From JAFDZV01 sp048594725 (GTDB taxonomy: Bacteria > Bacteroidota > Ignavibacteria > OLB7): DNA of 64,000 bases. Under the pieces are notes generated by a model. It did not search any database. It was not told the DNA's origin and was given only the letters and a program-made list of their open reading frames with translations. Positions within the stretch are counted from its first letter, which is position 1. Each line of letters starts with the position of its first letter. The position numbers and the translations under genes were made by a program. Below are positions 18,230 through 27,611 of this stretch, one piece after another. The stretch is from the NCBI GenBank assembly GCA_048594725.1, contig JBMDXA010000112.1, forward strand, positions 1-64,000, read 5' to 3'.

Positions 18230-18230
18230 C

Positions 18231-18743
18231 ATGAATTGGGCCCACGCACATCTTCTGGTAAATCATCTTCCGGTAATTGGATCGCTCTTCGCCACGCTGC
18301 TGCTGGTAGTGGCGATGCTGCGGCGGAGCGGGGAATTGCAACGCGTATCGCTCTGGGGAATGGTCCTGGTGGCGCTTCTGGCGCTGCCGGCATTTTTCAC
18401 CGGGGAGCCCGTCGAGGAAGTGGTAGAGGAATTGCCGGGGGTGTCGCACGACATTATCCACGAGCATGAGGAAATGGCCGAGACCGGAATTATCGTGATC
18501 GAGATCCTCGGGGCCGTGGCGCTGGGAGGGGCGATTTTCTATCGCCGCGCCGAGAAGATTCCGATGCCCTATCTGGGCGCCGTGCTTCTGCTCTCGCTGG
18601 GATCGGCTGCCATAATGGGAATCACCGCAAATCTCGGCGGGGAGATACGCCGTCCGGAGCTCCGCGGCGCTATTCGGAATCCGATTGGAGCGGAGGGGGA
18701 GCATGAGGATCGTGGACGGGGACGCGGGCGTGGCGGGCGGTAG
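18231..18743 (+). CDS. Small integral membrane protein, function unknown
   Basis: 170 residues with about four predicted membrane helices. The N-terminal HLLVNHLPVIGSLFATLLL places His residues at the first helix, as in uncharacterised DUF2231-like membrane proteins that may bind haem or metal. A conserved-looking acidic/His loop (HDIIHEHEEMAETG) lies between helices 2 and 3. The C-terminus is basic (RGRGRGRGGR). It has its own strong terminator. Function unknown. Confidence 0.75.
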   Translation: MNWAHAHLLVNHLPVIGSLFATLLLVVAMLRRSGELQRVSLWGMVLVALLALPAFFTGEPVEEVVEELPGVSHDIIHEHEEMAETGIIVIEILGAVALGGAIFYRRAEKIPMPYLGAVLLLSLGSAAIMGITANLGGEIRRPELRGAIRNPIGAEGEHEDRGRGRGRGGR

Positions 18744-18797
18744 GAAAATGGGGCGGGCACGCTGCCGATAATTCGGAACAACGCGGAAGATATCCAC

Positions 18798-18822
18798 GAG
18801 GAAATTCGGAGTGAATTTCCTC
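18798..18822 (+). terminator. Rho-independent terminator
   Basis: 10-bp perfect stem (18798-18807 / 18813-18822, GAGGAAATTC) with a 5-nt loop, followed by TTTTTTTA. Ends the small membrane protein transcript. Confidence 0.92.
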
Positions 18823-18867
18823 TTTTTTTAATTCATTTTTAATGGCAGGGGGGATGGAGCAGCCATA

Positions 18868-19007
18868 GGAACTAGTTCCCATGCGAGGCCTGAATACGGT
18901 TGGGATGGATATCCCATGAAAATGAACCGGATGGTTCATGCGCCGGCTATCGTGGCGGGGTAATTTTATCGCCGGGAGATATGGCGCGCGCAGGAGAGAA
19001 TATTCTC
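18868..19007. promoter_or_regulatory. Palindrome-rich leader before the 982-residue exported protein
   Basis: Four separate dyads in 140 bases: GGAACTAGTTCC (18868-18879), TGGGAT-4-ATCCCA (18901-18916), ATGAACC-4-GGTTCAT (18922-18939) and GAGAATATTCTC (18996-19007). They may be operators or RNA hairpins; no regulator gene is adjacent. No clear TAnnTTTG element is seen. Confidence 0.4.
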
Positions 19008-19061
19008 CGGCAAGGGCCCTCCTCCCAGCGTTATCGCCTGTCCATATTATCAAGGGATATC

Positions 19062-22010
19062 ATGATCCGCACCATCCGCCCGCCTGCTCTTGTACGATTA
19101 TCCGCTACGATCGCATGCTGGCTCCTCTGCTTCGCCTTCCTGCCGCATCAAGGGGCGGCACAGGGCTACAACCTTATCGTCAACGGCAGTTTCGAATCTC
19201 CGGTAGTGACATCCTGTACCGGGCTCACGACAAGGGGCAATCGGCCCGCCATCGACGAGGCTTTCTCCTGGATGTCGATGCTGGGCACTGCCGATCTGCA
19301 ATGGGATGGATGTTCCAGACGGCAGGGGACGTTCGATCCAACGCCCGCTGGAAGGCAGTGGGGATTCATGTTCACCGGAAAAGGGGATGGTGATGATGAG
19401 GGCATGACCCAGCGGCTTCAGCGGCCGTTACAGGTCGGAGAAACCTACACGCTCTCCTTTCTGGCAATCACCCGCAATCCTCTGGGCTACGATGGCAGTG
19501 GCTGGCCCTTTTCGCTGCCGGGAAAGGGGAAGATCAATATCTATCTTTCCCAGCAGCCCTTCGATTCCAATACGTTCAGCAGCCAGCGTAGGATCTGGGG
19601 GGACGAGGACAACGGGAGGCTGACCGGCAAGGCGAAACGCTGGAACCGGTATCAGTCCACGTTCGTTGCCGATGCTCCCTATGAGTATATCATGATCGTA
19701 GCGGTGGATGGCATTGTCAACGGCCCTACCAGCACTGCGATCGATGATCTGCAACTGTTCGAGAACAACGTGGAGTGCGACGGGAATATGGTCCCTAACT
19801 GGAGCATGGAGAGTCTGCGTGCCGGGGCCGAGCCGTGGGACTGGAAGACGCTTTTCGGCAATTACACTAACTGGGATTGCGTGGGCCCGGGGAGCCCGTG
19901 CGATTATGATCCCGCTATCATCGATCATGCGCATACCGGCCGGGCGTTTACCGTTATCCGTTCCAAGGAGAACACCATGACCCAGAACAACGCCATCGAA
20001 GCGGAACTTCGCCGTCCGATGGTGGCGGGCCAGCGGTATCGTTTCTCGTTCTACGCGGCCACCAAGGCGCCGCTGCTGGTCCATAAGGGAGAAGTTCGGC
20101 TGATGGGAGATACCGAGCCCATGGAGTGGTCCTATGATCTGGATGGGTATATGACCGGGACCGAGCTTACCCCGTATATCGAAATCCTGGGCAGCACTAC
20201 CGAGTGGCGGCAGTACAGCTACGACTTCGTCGCCAGCGATAACTTCACCCGCATCGCTATTCAGACCGGCAGGGGCTACCATGTGGCGATCGACGATATC
20301 TGCATCACCGATATCCCGTTCCGGCCGGGGACCATCCAGTTCAGCCGCCCCGAATACGCCGTGCAGGAATCGATGGGACCGGCCACGATCACCCTGGAAC
20401 GGATAGGGGGAATGCAGGGGAGCGTGACCGCCACGTTCGAAACGGTCAGGTGGGGAGGTAGCGCCGCCCCCGGGGCCGATTACAACACGACCATCACCAC
20501 CGTCACCTTCCAGGATGGGGAGGTGAGCGCAACGGTGGATATTCCTCTTATCAATGATATCGAGATGGAGTCTGATGAGACCGTGGCCCTGATCCTGCGC
20601 GATCCGACCGGCGGCGCGTCGATAGGCCGGCAGACCGCCACGCTCACCATCCACGACGACATGGGAGGGCTGATTATCCCGCCCCCCTATGATCCGCTGG
20701 CGCTGGGGAAGATCGTGTGGGTCTCCAACCGGAACGCGCAGGGACAGATCACCCCCGCAAGCCGCCTCTTCACCAGGGCAGTCCGCTCGTCGCAGAAACC
20801 GAAGGTGGTTCCGAACACCGATAATGCCAGCAATCCGGTCTGGTCGTCCGACGGCCGTTTCATCGCCTTCAATACCACGATAACGCGGCAGGTCACCCAG
20901 GGGGATGTGATCCGCTTTATCACCGACGAGTGCGTCCAGGTGGCCGACGAGACCGGGCATATCTATGCCACCTATTTCCCTTCCACATCGCTCGGCGTCT
21001 CCCACTTCGGTGCGCCGCAATGGTCCGGCGACGGGACGAAGCTGATCTGCTCGTACTACAACCAGTTGCCGCAGGCCGGTATCGCCGTCATCGAATTCCT
21101 CGGGCCGTATGATTTCCTTCACTCTACGGTGCGGGCTCTCATCAGCAGCGGGCAGGGGATGGCCGCGCTGGCGCCGGTCTTCTCTCCCAATGGCAGCACG
21201 GTCTATTTTCATGGAGCGCAGCAGGCCGCCAGCTATGGCAACGAGTCGCGCCTGTTCTCCACCACGATCTCCGGCCAGCCGGTGCAGCAGCTCTCCGGCA
21301 ACGGCATGCTGATCGACCATGCGTTTCATGCCTCGGTGCATCCCAACGGGGGGAGCCTTCTGTACAGCTCCGACGCGTATCGCTTCGATAGCTACGGCAT
21401 CTTCGACGAGGATGAGATAATGAGCCTGAAGCTTGCCACCGGCGCCAATACAAGGATCACAAGCCAGTCGGAGAACGATTGGGGAAGCTTTGCGACCGGC
21501 GCGCTGGCATCGGGGCAGTTCATCCGCCATGTCGATATCGACGGTGAGATGAAGCGCGATCTGGTTCTGCAGCAGGGAACATCGCTCCGCCTGGCCCATA
21601 TCGGCGACAGCCTTTCGGACACCACCATGAGGATCTACGACGATCATACGCCGAGCTGGGTGATACCGAAGATGAACGTCTGGGACTTCGACAGGAACAT
21701 TCTTTCTCCCAACGTCACCCTCATCTGGAAGAGCATCCGTATCGATCCGGTCGAGGGGCAGACCTTCAGGGTGGAACGGAGCGTGGACCGGGAGATCTGG
21801 GGGCTGATCGGGGAGGTGCCCCGTGGGGTGGTACTGAACCTGGATCAGAGCTACCAGTTCAACGATCCGTTTGCGTTCAGTCTGGGGGTGCCGGTGGTGT
21901 ACTACCGGCTCGCCCTGATCGACCCTGAATCTCAGGGGGGATATACATATTCCTATCCGCTGGAGGTCTGCCTGCATTGCCCGCAGTTGCCGGGGGAACT
22001 GCTGGAGTAA
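19062..22010 (+). CDS. Large exported protein with Calx-beta and PD40/TolB-like domains
   Basis: 982 residues from ATG 19062 (MIRTIRPPALVRLSATIACW begins a signal peptide; cleavage likely after GAAQ). Order: two DUF642/carbohydrate-binding-like modules (about 30-210 and 240-415, each opening with an N-x-x-x-N-x-S-x-E-S phrase), a Calx-beta domain (about 421-534, with FQDGEVSATVDIPLINDIE), then TolB/PD40-type propeller repeats (about 546-860, with NPVWSSDGRFIAFNT) and a terminal beta domain. The four sorting-domain cargo proteins in this window end quite differently; here no Por motif is visible and the protein ends PQLPGELLE. Secreted or periplasmic; function unknown. Confidence 0.75.
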   Translation: MIRTIRPPALVRLSATIACWLLCFAFLPHQGAAQGYNLIVNGSFESPVVTSCTGLTTRGNRPAIDEAFSWMSMLGTADLQWDGCSRRQGTFDPTPAGRQWGFMFTGKGDGDDEGMTQRLQRPLQVGETYTLSFLAITRNPLGYDGSGWPFSLPGKGKINIYLSQQPFDSNTFSSQRRIWGDEDNGRLTGKAKRWNRYQSTFVADAPYEYIMIVAVDGIVNGPTSTAIDDLQLFENNVECDGNMVPNWSMESLRAGAEPWDWKTLFGNYTNWDCVGPGSPCDYDPAIIDHAHTGRAFTVIRSKENTMTQNNAIEAELRRPMVAGQRYRFSFYAATKAPLLVHKGEVRLMGDTEPMEWSYDLDGYMTGTELTPYIEILGSTTEWRQYSYDFVASDNFTRIAIQTGRGYHVAIDDICITDIPFRPGTIQFSRPEYAVQESMGPATITLERIGGMQGSVTATFETVRWGGSAAPGADYNTTITTVTFQDGEVSATVDIPLINDIEMESDETVALILRDPTGGASIGRQTATLTIHDDMGGLIIPPPYDPLALGKIVWVSNRNAQGQITPASRLFTRAVRSSQKPKVVPNTDNASNPVWSSDGRFIAFNTTITRQVTQGDVIRFITDECVQVADETGHIYATYFPSTSLGVSHFGAPQWSGDGTKLICSYYNQLPQAGIAVIEFLGPYDFLHSTVRALISSGQGMAALAPVFSPNGSTVYFHGAQQAASYGNESRLFSTTISGQPVQQLSGNGMLIDHAFHASVHPNGGSLLYSSDAYRFDSYGIFDEDEIMSLKLATGANTRITSQSENDWGSFATGALASGQFIRHVDIDGEMKRDLVLQQGTSLRLAHIGDSLSDTTMRIYDDHTPSWVIPKMNVWDFDRNILSPNVTLIWKSIRIDPVEGQTFRVERSVDREIWGLIGEVPRGVVLNLDQSYQFNDPFAFSLGVPVVYYRLALIDPESQGGYTYSYPLEVCLHCPQLPGELLE

Positions 22011-22083
22011 CGGCCAGCCACCCCTGCGGGGCCATGCATCCATGCAATGATGCCCCTGTACGGTGACCGGGCCACTACAAACG

Positions 22084-22118
22084 GAACGCCCGCCCTTCGA
22101 GATGAGGGGCGGGCGTTC
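22084..22118 (-). terminator. Bidirectional terminator between lysS and the exported gene
   Basis: 12-bp perfect stem (GAACGCCCGCCC at 22084-22095 with 22107-22118), T-rich (CGTTTGT) downstream on the minus strand. It lies 40 bases past lysS and can also stop the convergent plus-strand transcript. Confidence 0.8.
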
Positions 22119-22157
22119 ATCTGTTCTGCATCTGCCGCGCGGGGGCATTACGGGGCA

Positions 22158-23720
22158 TTACTCCATCCCGGCGCTCTCTCCCGTCTTCTCCGCATCGGCG
22201 GCTTCCGCCGGTTTTGCGCTTCCGCGTTCCTCCGGGCGCATCATCGGGAAGAATACCACGTCGCGGATGGATTCCTGGCCGGTGAGGATCATGGTAAGGC
22301 GGTCGATGCCGATGCCGACGCCCGCGGCCGGTGGCATGCCCACTTCCAGAGCGTGGAGAAAATCCTCATCGATCAGCATGGCCTCGTCGTCGCCGGCGGC
22401 GCGGAGGCTCGCCTGCTCCTCGAAGCGGCGGCGCTGGTCGCGGGGATCGTTCAACTCGCTGAATGCGGGGGCCAGTTCCTTCCCCATCACGATCAGCTCC
22501 CACGCCTCCACCAGTCCCGGCCTGGAGCGGTGGCGCTTCGCCAGCGGCACCATCTCCTCGGGGTAGTCCATCACGAAGGTGGGCTGCACAAGGTTGGGCT
22601 GCACCCGCTCGGAGAAGATCTCATCGATGATCTTGCCGGCGCCCATGGTCTTATCGGTATGGATGCCGAATTCCGCCGCCACCGCGCGCAGGGCATCCAG
22701 GTCCATCCCCTCGATCTGGTGGCCGGTGTACTCGCGGATCAGCTCGTGCATGGTGACGCGGCGGAACGGCGGGGTGAAATCGACGATCTCGCCGGTGGGC
22801 TGATGCACCTTCAGCGAGCCGTTCACCGCCAGCACCATCTCGGCCAGCATCTCCTCCACCATGGCGGCCATCCAGGTATAATCTTTGTACGCCACGTACA
22901 GCTCCAGCATGGTGAACTCCGGGTTATGGGTCTTGTCGATCCCCTCGTTCCGGAAGTTCTTGCCGAGTTCATACACTCCTTCGAACCCGCCCACCATCAG
23001 GCGCTTCAGGTTCAGTTCCAGCGAGATGCGGAGGAACAGGGGGATGTTCAGGGCGTTCAGATGCGTTGCGAACGGGCGCGCGGCCGCCCCGCCGTACATC
23101 GAGTGGAGCACCGGGGTTTCCACCTCCAGGTAATCGCGCTGGTCGAGGAACCGGCGGATGGTGGTGATGATCCTGGCGCGCTTGCGGAAGATCTCCTTCA
23201 CATCCGGGTTCACCGTCAGATCGGTATAGCGCTGGCGGTAGCGGAGTTCCTTGTCGGCGAACTGGTCGTGCACCACGCGGTTGCCATGCTCGTCGGTCTC
23301 CTCCTTCGGCACCGGAAGCGTGGTAAGGCACTTGGTGAGCAGGGCGAACTCCCGCACATGAAGGGTAACCTCGCCGGTGCGGGTGCGGAACATGAAGCCC
23401 TTGGCGCCGATGATATCGCCGATATCATACAGCCTGAGCTGGTCGTAGTTCGGCAGGTCGTCCTTCTTCAGGTAGATCTGAAGCCGTCCGGAATCATCCT
23501 GCAGATGGATGAAGCTGGCTTTCCCCATTTTCCGGATCGCCACGACCCGTCCGGCAACCGCGACGTTCAGTTCCGGGGCCTCGTCCTGATACTGCGATTT
23601 GGCCGCTGCGTTGCTGTGCGTCTTGTCGAATGAATAGGGATAGGCGAGAACCCCCGCCGCTTCCAGATGTGCGAGCTCTTCGTAGCGTCGTGCTACCTGA
23701 TCGTTGTCGTGCGTATGCAT
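22158..23720 (-). CDS. lysS: Lysyl-tRNA synthetase, class II
   Basis: 520 residues. An N-terminal OB fold (GRVVAIRKMGKASFIHLQDD) is followed by class II motifs: motif 2 around NFRNEGIDKTHNPEFTMLE and motif 3 as GVGIGIDRLTMILTGQES. FFPMMRPEER closes the catalytic domain. A C-terminal tail (about 15 residues, Ala/Glu-rich) is slightly longer than usual. It charges tRNA-Lys in the cytoplasm. Confidence 0.97.
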   Translation of the reverse strand: MHTHDNDQVARRYEELAHLEAAGVLAYPYSFDKTHSNAAAKSQYQDEAPELNVAVAGRVVAIRKMGKASFIHLQDDSGRLQIYLKKDDLPNYDQLRLYDIGDIIGAKGFMFRTRTGEVTLHVREFALLTKCLTTLPVPKEETDEHGNRVVHDQFADKELRYRQRYTDLTVNPDVKEIFRKRARIITTIRRFLDQRDYLEVETPVLHSMYGGAAARPFATHLNALNIPLFLRISLELNLKRLMVGGFEGVYELGKNFRNEGIDKTHNPEFTMLELYVAYKDYTWMAAMVEEMLAEMVLAVNGSLKVHQPTGEIVDFTPPFRRVTMHELIREYTGHQIEGMDLDALRAVAAEFGIHTDKTMGAGKIIDEIFSERVQPNLVQPTFVMDYPEEMVPLAKRHRSRPGLVEAWELIVMGKELAPAFSELNDPRDQRRRFEEQASLRAAGDDEAMLIDEDFLHALEVGMPPAAGVGIGIDRLTMILTGQESIRDVVFFPMMRPEERGSAKPAEAADAEKTGESAGME

Positions 23721-23829
23721 TGCCTTCGATACTACGGAATGAAAAATAGCGTCAAGCCTGGTGCGGAGCGGAGCGCCCGGGCGGCATCGCGCGGGATGTT
23801 CGCCGGAAGGCCCTGTTCCGCAGGGGGGA

Positions 23830-23837
23830 CAAATCTA
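23830..23837 (-). promoter_or_regulatory. Candidate -7 element for lysS
   Basis: TAGATTTG on the minus strand, a perfect TAnnTTTG about 110 bases before the lysS ATG; no TTG is found at the matching -33 distance, so support is partial. Confidence 0.35.
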
Positions 23838-23957
23838 CGGAATGCGCGGAAGTACGTGGTAGTTTTTCCGCGATGCGAGTATCTTGCCGCTGTCAGTGTT
23901 CCGCTTTCCTTGTACCGGCAATATCTATATCTACATACTTCATATGGGAGTTCAACC

Positions 23958-25643
23958 GTGAAATTTGCTACATCATCCCTACGCTGGCTCCTGCTGGGCT
24001 TCGTGCTTCTGGCAGCTCTCGGCCAGAACCTTCGTGCGCAGGGGAGCTTCTCCTTCCGCGCGGTGCATATGGTGGCCGGCGGCCCCAACGTTGATATCCA
24101 TTTCAATGATATGCCGGAGGCCACCATCGCCAACCTGCCGTACGAGTATGCCTCGACGGTGGCATCGAACCTTCCGGTTGGAAGCGGCAGCGTCAATGTA
24201 AAGGCGGCTCCGGCAGGGGCCGGGATCGGCGGCGCCATCGTGAACCTGGACCTTCCGGTGCAGAACGGCAATGAGTATGTGGCCCTGGCGTACTCGGTGG
24301 GGCTCACCCCCAAGATCAAGGTGCTGGAGCGGCTGCGCGATCAGCTCCCGTCCGGGGGCAACGCGCTTCTGCGTGTGGTGAATCTGACGTCGGTGAGCAA
24401 CCCCGCCGGCTTCGATTTCTATGTGGATTCCACCAAGAACTTCGCGCGCTTCACCAATATCATGGCGGAGCAGAACAGCATGTTCATAAGCCTGACCGGA
24501 ACCACCAAGACGGTCTATATCACGCCCACTGGCTCGAAGACGCCGTTTGCGCAGGTGATCGTTCCGATGACCCCGCTGGCGCGCGTCACCCTGATCGTCA
24601 CCGGCACCGGTACCGGCACCGACCAGTTGAAGATCTACGCGCTCAACGGCGAGAACAACGAGATGCATAAGCTGCCGGTGCTCCCCATCCAGGGGGTGCA
24701 GACCGGTGTGCTCCCCTCGGTGCGCGTGGTGCATGCATGGCGCCAGACGATCGTGCAGGGGACGGCCATCCAGCCGCTCGATGTCTTCGTGGACAACGAG
24801 CAGCAGCCCCGTACCACCAACCTGAAGTACCGCGTCGCCTCCCCCAAGTACGGCCCGTTCACCGGTGACTCGGTGGCGATCCGCTTTACGCCGGTCAACG
24901 AGGCGCTCAGCGTGCTCTACTCCCGGAAGTTCCCTGTCGCGCGCGACAGCGATTATCTGATGATCCTGACCAAGACCCGCGAGGGAGCCGCGGCGGCTCT
25001 GCTGCTGAACACTCCGAACTCGCTGCCGGAGTCGGCAAAGGATTCCCTCTATGTGCGCGTGGCGCAGGTCTCGGATATGAACACGAACATCACCATCAAG
25101 ATCATTCCGCAGGGTGGGACGGCCATCGAGGTGCAGAACCAGCCGTTCCTGACCGCCAGCAGCTGGTATGCGATTCCGCGCGGCATGTTCCGTGTGGAGG
25201 CCTATCGCGCCGGCGAGACCACCCCGTTCCACACCACGGAGTCTGCCGGTGCCGATGCCGCCGCCTATTTCACGGCGATCGTGGTGGGTGATGCCAGCAG
25301 CTTCAACATCGATCTGCTGAACGAGATGGTGCCGACCGAGCAGGTGTTCGATCCGGCCGCGTCGGTTCCGGTGATCGCCGGCGAGGCGCTGGGCCTGCGG
25401 AACTTCCCGAACCCGTTTGCCGGCTCCACCACCATCAACTTCTCGATGCCGCGCGCCGGCCGCGTGGCGATCGACCTATTCGACCCGATGGGGCGTCAGG
25501 TGGCGTCGATCCTAGACGAAACCCGCGATGCGGGCTCGCAGAGCGTCTCGTTCCAGGCCAGCGGCCTTCCGGCTGGAGTCTACATCTATCGCGTGAACAC
25601 CGGCGAGGCGCAGGCCGCCGGGCGGATGACCGTGACGCGGTAA
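23958..25643 (+). CDS. Exported DUF4397 protein with T9SS sorting domain
   Basis: 561 residues from GTG 23958, preceded by GGGAG seven bases upstream; this start opens the signal peptide MKFATSSLRWLLLGFVLLAA and no ATG is available before it. The body (about 30-450) has tandem DUF4397-like beta modules (FRAVHMVAGGPNVDIHFND, VVNLTSVSNPAGFDFYVD, VRVVHAWRQ). The last 80 residues are a clear type A sorting domain: LRNFPNPFAGSTTINFSMP, VAIDLFDPMGRQV, LPAGVYIYRV. Secreted through T9SS; role unknown. GC3 is strongly biased throughout, consistent with a native gene. Confidence 0.85.
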   Translation: MKFATSSLRWLLLGFVLLAALGQNLRAQGSFSFRAVHMVAGGPNVDIHFNDMPEATIANLPYEYASTVASNLPVGSGSVNVKAAPAGAGIGGAIVNLDLPVQNGNEYVALAYSVGLTPKIKVLERLRDQLPSGGNALLRVVNLTSVSNPAGFDFYVDSTKNFARFTNIMAEQNSMFISLTGTTKTVYITPTGSKTPFAQVIVPMTPLARVTLIVTGTGTGTDQLKIYALNGENNEMHKLPVLPIQGVQTGVLPSVRVVHAWRQTIVQGTAIQPLDVFVDNEQQPRTTNLKYRVASPKYGPFTGDSVAIRFTPVNEALSVLYSRKFPVARDSDYLMILTKTREGAAAALLLNTPNSLPESAKDSLYVRVAQVSDMNTNITIKIIPQGGTAIEVQNQPFLTASSWYAIPRGMFRVEAYRAGETTPFHTTESAGADAAAYFTAIVVGDASSFNIDLLNEMVPTEQVFDPAASVPVIAGEALGLRNFPNPFAGSTTINFSMPRAGRVAIDLFDPMGRQVASILDETRDAGSQSVSFQASGLPAGVYIYRVNTGEAQAAGRMTVTR

Positions 25644-25676
25644 TCGCGGCAGCTACGCAACTGTTTCGCATACGAG

Positions 25677-25709
25677 CCGGCCCGGATGGTGCAGTACCGT
25701 CCGGGCCGG
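25677..25709 (+). terminator. Hairpin terminator after the DUF4397 gene
   Basis: 10-bp stem CCGGCCCGGA/TCCGGGCCGG (25677-25686 / 25700-25709), 33 bases after the stop. No T-run, so possibly a rho-independent site of the weak type or an mRNA-end hairpin. Confidence 0.55.
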
Positions 25710-25726
25710 TGTGCGTCCGGAGATGT

Positions 25727-26004
25727 TCGATTTACGATTTTGGATGTTCGATTGATAAGGAACGCCAATAGTGCGTAGTCAGTTGTCCGTGTGGACCGTT
25801 CCTGACGGAGCTTCCGAAGAGAGAATTGGCGTGTGGTGTTTCTACTACAGATAGCTGCTCCCTACGGGGGCCAACAGAGCGGTTCGGTTCATCCATCTGA
25901 TTATCCGTCCCAAGCTCTACAACCCAAGCACGAAGAACTGCCAGCTACTCTCCACAGCCGCCGCAGGCGGCGGACTAAGAACTAAGAACTAAGAACTAAG
26001 AACT
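25727..26004. repeat. Spacer filled with repeats
   Basis: A GATT-heptad remnant (25727-25757, plus) is followed by a minus-strand copy of the CCGTAGGG/CTGTAG/AAGCTCCG repeat (25793-25873). A tandem run of CTAAGAA heptads (about four copies, 25976-26003) is preceded by a GCCGCCGCAGGCGGCGG hairpin. No gene is visible in 25644-26084. Confidence 0.7.
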
Positions 26005-26018
26005 CCCCACTCAACAAA

Positions 26019-26050
26019 CGAGGGGCCTCGAACAGTATCGGGGCCCCTCG
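26019..26050 (-). terminator. Rho-independent terminator of sucC
   Basis: 11-bp stem (26019-26029 / 26040-26050, CGAGGGGCC core) with T-rich sequence (TTTGTTG) following on the minus strand, 35 bases after the sucC stop. Confidence 0.85.
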
Positions 26051-26084
26051 CCGTTAGTACATTCTGGGAGTGTGGTCGATGAAC

Positions 26085-27611
26085 TTACAGGTCATCGTCG
26101 TCGTCATCGATCGCGATATCCTCGTCGAGGTCCTCCTCGTCGAACTCATCGAGATCCATGGCATCAGGATCCTCAACCTCGTCGAGGTTGAACTCCTCTT
26201 CCTCCTCGTCGACATCTCCCTCCTCATCCTCATCTCCCGGCAGATCGTCGTCATCATCCTCATCACGAGGGGGGATTGCCATCGACGCAAAGGCCATCGC
26301 GGCATTCATAACACCGGCGGTGGAGTCGTTCTCCACGGGTTCAGCTGCGCTGTTCTCCATGTTGGTACCCAATTTCGAAATGGCTTCGGTAACCTTCTCG
26401 GCGGCCTCCTTCAGCGTCGAGGCGACGGAGAAGTTCAATGAAGAATTAAGAAGTATCTGACGTGCTTCCTCGGCGTTGGTGCCGTCCAGGCGGACGATCA
26501 CCGGCACGTTAACCTGAACGGTCTCCATGGCCTGGATAATGCCATTGGCGACACGATCGCAGCGGACGATGCCGCCGAAGATATTGATAAGCACAACCTG
26601 GACGTTCGGATCGCTCATCATGACGCGGAAGGCATTCGCCACCCGCTCCACGCTGGCGCCGCCGCCGACATCGAGGAAGTTGGCAGGCTCGCCGCCGGCC
26701 AGCTTGATGATGTCCATGGTCGCCATCGCAAGTCCCGCGCCATTGACCATGCAGCCGACGTTGCCATCGAGCTTGATGTAGTTGAGGTCGTACTTGCCGG
26801 CTTCCACCTCCAGCGGGTCCTCCTCCGACTCATCGCGCATCGCCGCCACATCCTTGTGACGGTACAGGGCGTTGTCGTCGAACGAGACCTTCGCATCCAC
26901 CGCCAGGATCTCCTGATCCTTCGTCAGCGCCATCGGGTTGATCTCCATCATGGCCGCGTCCAGCTCGACGTATGCCTTGTACAGAGCGGTGATGAACGTG
27001 ATGAAGCTCTTGTTGGCCTTTCCTTCCAGACCCAGGCCGAACGCGAGGCGGCGTGCCTGGAACGGGATGAGGCCCTGGCCCGGATCGATGTACTCGCGCA
27101 CGATCTTCTCGGGGGTTTCCTCGGCAACCTTCTCGATCTCGACGCCACCTTCGGTGGAGGCCATGATGATGTTGCGGCCGGTAGCGCGATCCAGGAGGAT
27201 CGAGCAGTAGAACTCCTTGTCGATATCGACGCCGTTGGCGATCAGGATGCGGTTGACAACCTTCCCCTCGCCACCGGTCTGGATCGTGATGAGCGTGTTG
27301 CCGAGCATGCGGCGGGAGATCTCGTACACCTCGTGAAGTGCGTTCCCCTCATCGACCGGGATCACCTTGACGCCGCGCAGATCCTTCTCGCCATACTGAA
27401 TCGGCTCGCCGGTCTGCACGTCGTGGATGATGCCCTTGCCGCGTCCGCCGGCATGGATCTGGGACTTGACGATCAGAAGGGTGGCCCCTTCGTCGATCAT
27501 GTTGTGTGCGGCTTCTACGGCCTGCTCCGGCGTAAACGCCACACGCCCGGCCTGCACTGGCACGCCATGCTTGCCCAGCAGGTCCTTGGCCTGATGCTCG
27601 TGGATGTTCAT
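26085..27611 (-). CDS. sucC: Succinate-CoA ligase beta subunit with acidic C-terminal tail
   Basis: The first ~415 residues are a standard ATP-grasp SucC: MNIHEHQAKDLLGKHG at the start, GGRGKGI, MEINPMALT, KLDGNVGCMVNGAGLAMAT, then LINIFGGIVRCD and LDGTNAEEA, covering the ATP-grasp and CoA-ligase domains. With SucD it makes succinyl-CoA/succinate plus ATP in the TCA cycle. SucC normally ends near 390-400 residues; here about 93 more follow. They start with a Ser/Ala/Met linker, and about 40 of the last 59 residues are Asp or Glu with no basic residue (for example EEDEEGDVDEEEEEF). The frame stays open and ends in a normal stop before a good terminator, so this is not an obvious frameshift. 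No sucD is next to it. Enzyme assignment is firm; the tail's role is unknown. Confidence 0.95.
   Translation of the reverse strand: MNIHEHQAKDLLGKHGVPVQAGRVAFTPEQAVEAAHNMIDEGATLLIVKSQIHAGGRGKGIIHDVQTGEPIQYGEKDLRGVKVIPVDEGNALHEVYEISRRMLGNTLITIQTGGEGKVVNRILIANGVDIDKEFYCSILLDRATGRNIIMASTEGGVEIEKVAEETPEKIVREYIDPGQGLIPFQARRLAFGLGLEGKANKSFITFITALYKAYVELDAAMMEINPMALTKDQEILAVDAKVSFDDNALYRHKDVAAMRDESEEDPLEVEAGKYDLNYIKLDGNVGCMVNGAGLAMATMDIIKLAGGEPANFLDVGGGASVERVANAFRVMMSDPNVQVVLINIFGGIVRCDRVANGIIQAMETVQVNVPVIVRLDGTNAEEARQILLNSSLNFSVASTLKEAAEKVTEAISKLGTNMENSAAEPVENDSTAGVMNAAMAFASMAIPPRDEDDDDDLPGDEDEEGDVDEEEEEFNLDEVEDPDAMDLDEFDEEDLDEDIAIDDDDDDL

Noticed and set aside
19428..22148. Long open frame on the minus strand over the 982-residue exported protein
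   Set aside because: Shadow of the GC-rich third positions. The plus frame has a signal peptide, Calx-beta and PD40 motifs; the minus frame has no domain and is full of R/H/P. The same holds for 51073-53820 (over tricorn) and 3491-4957 (over gltX).
26070..26441. Plus-strand frame that looks like a very hydrophobic membrane protein opposite the sucC tail
   Set aside because: It is the antisense of the GAT/GAG codons of the acidic tail, which read as I/V/L; no ribosome site.
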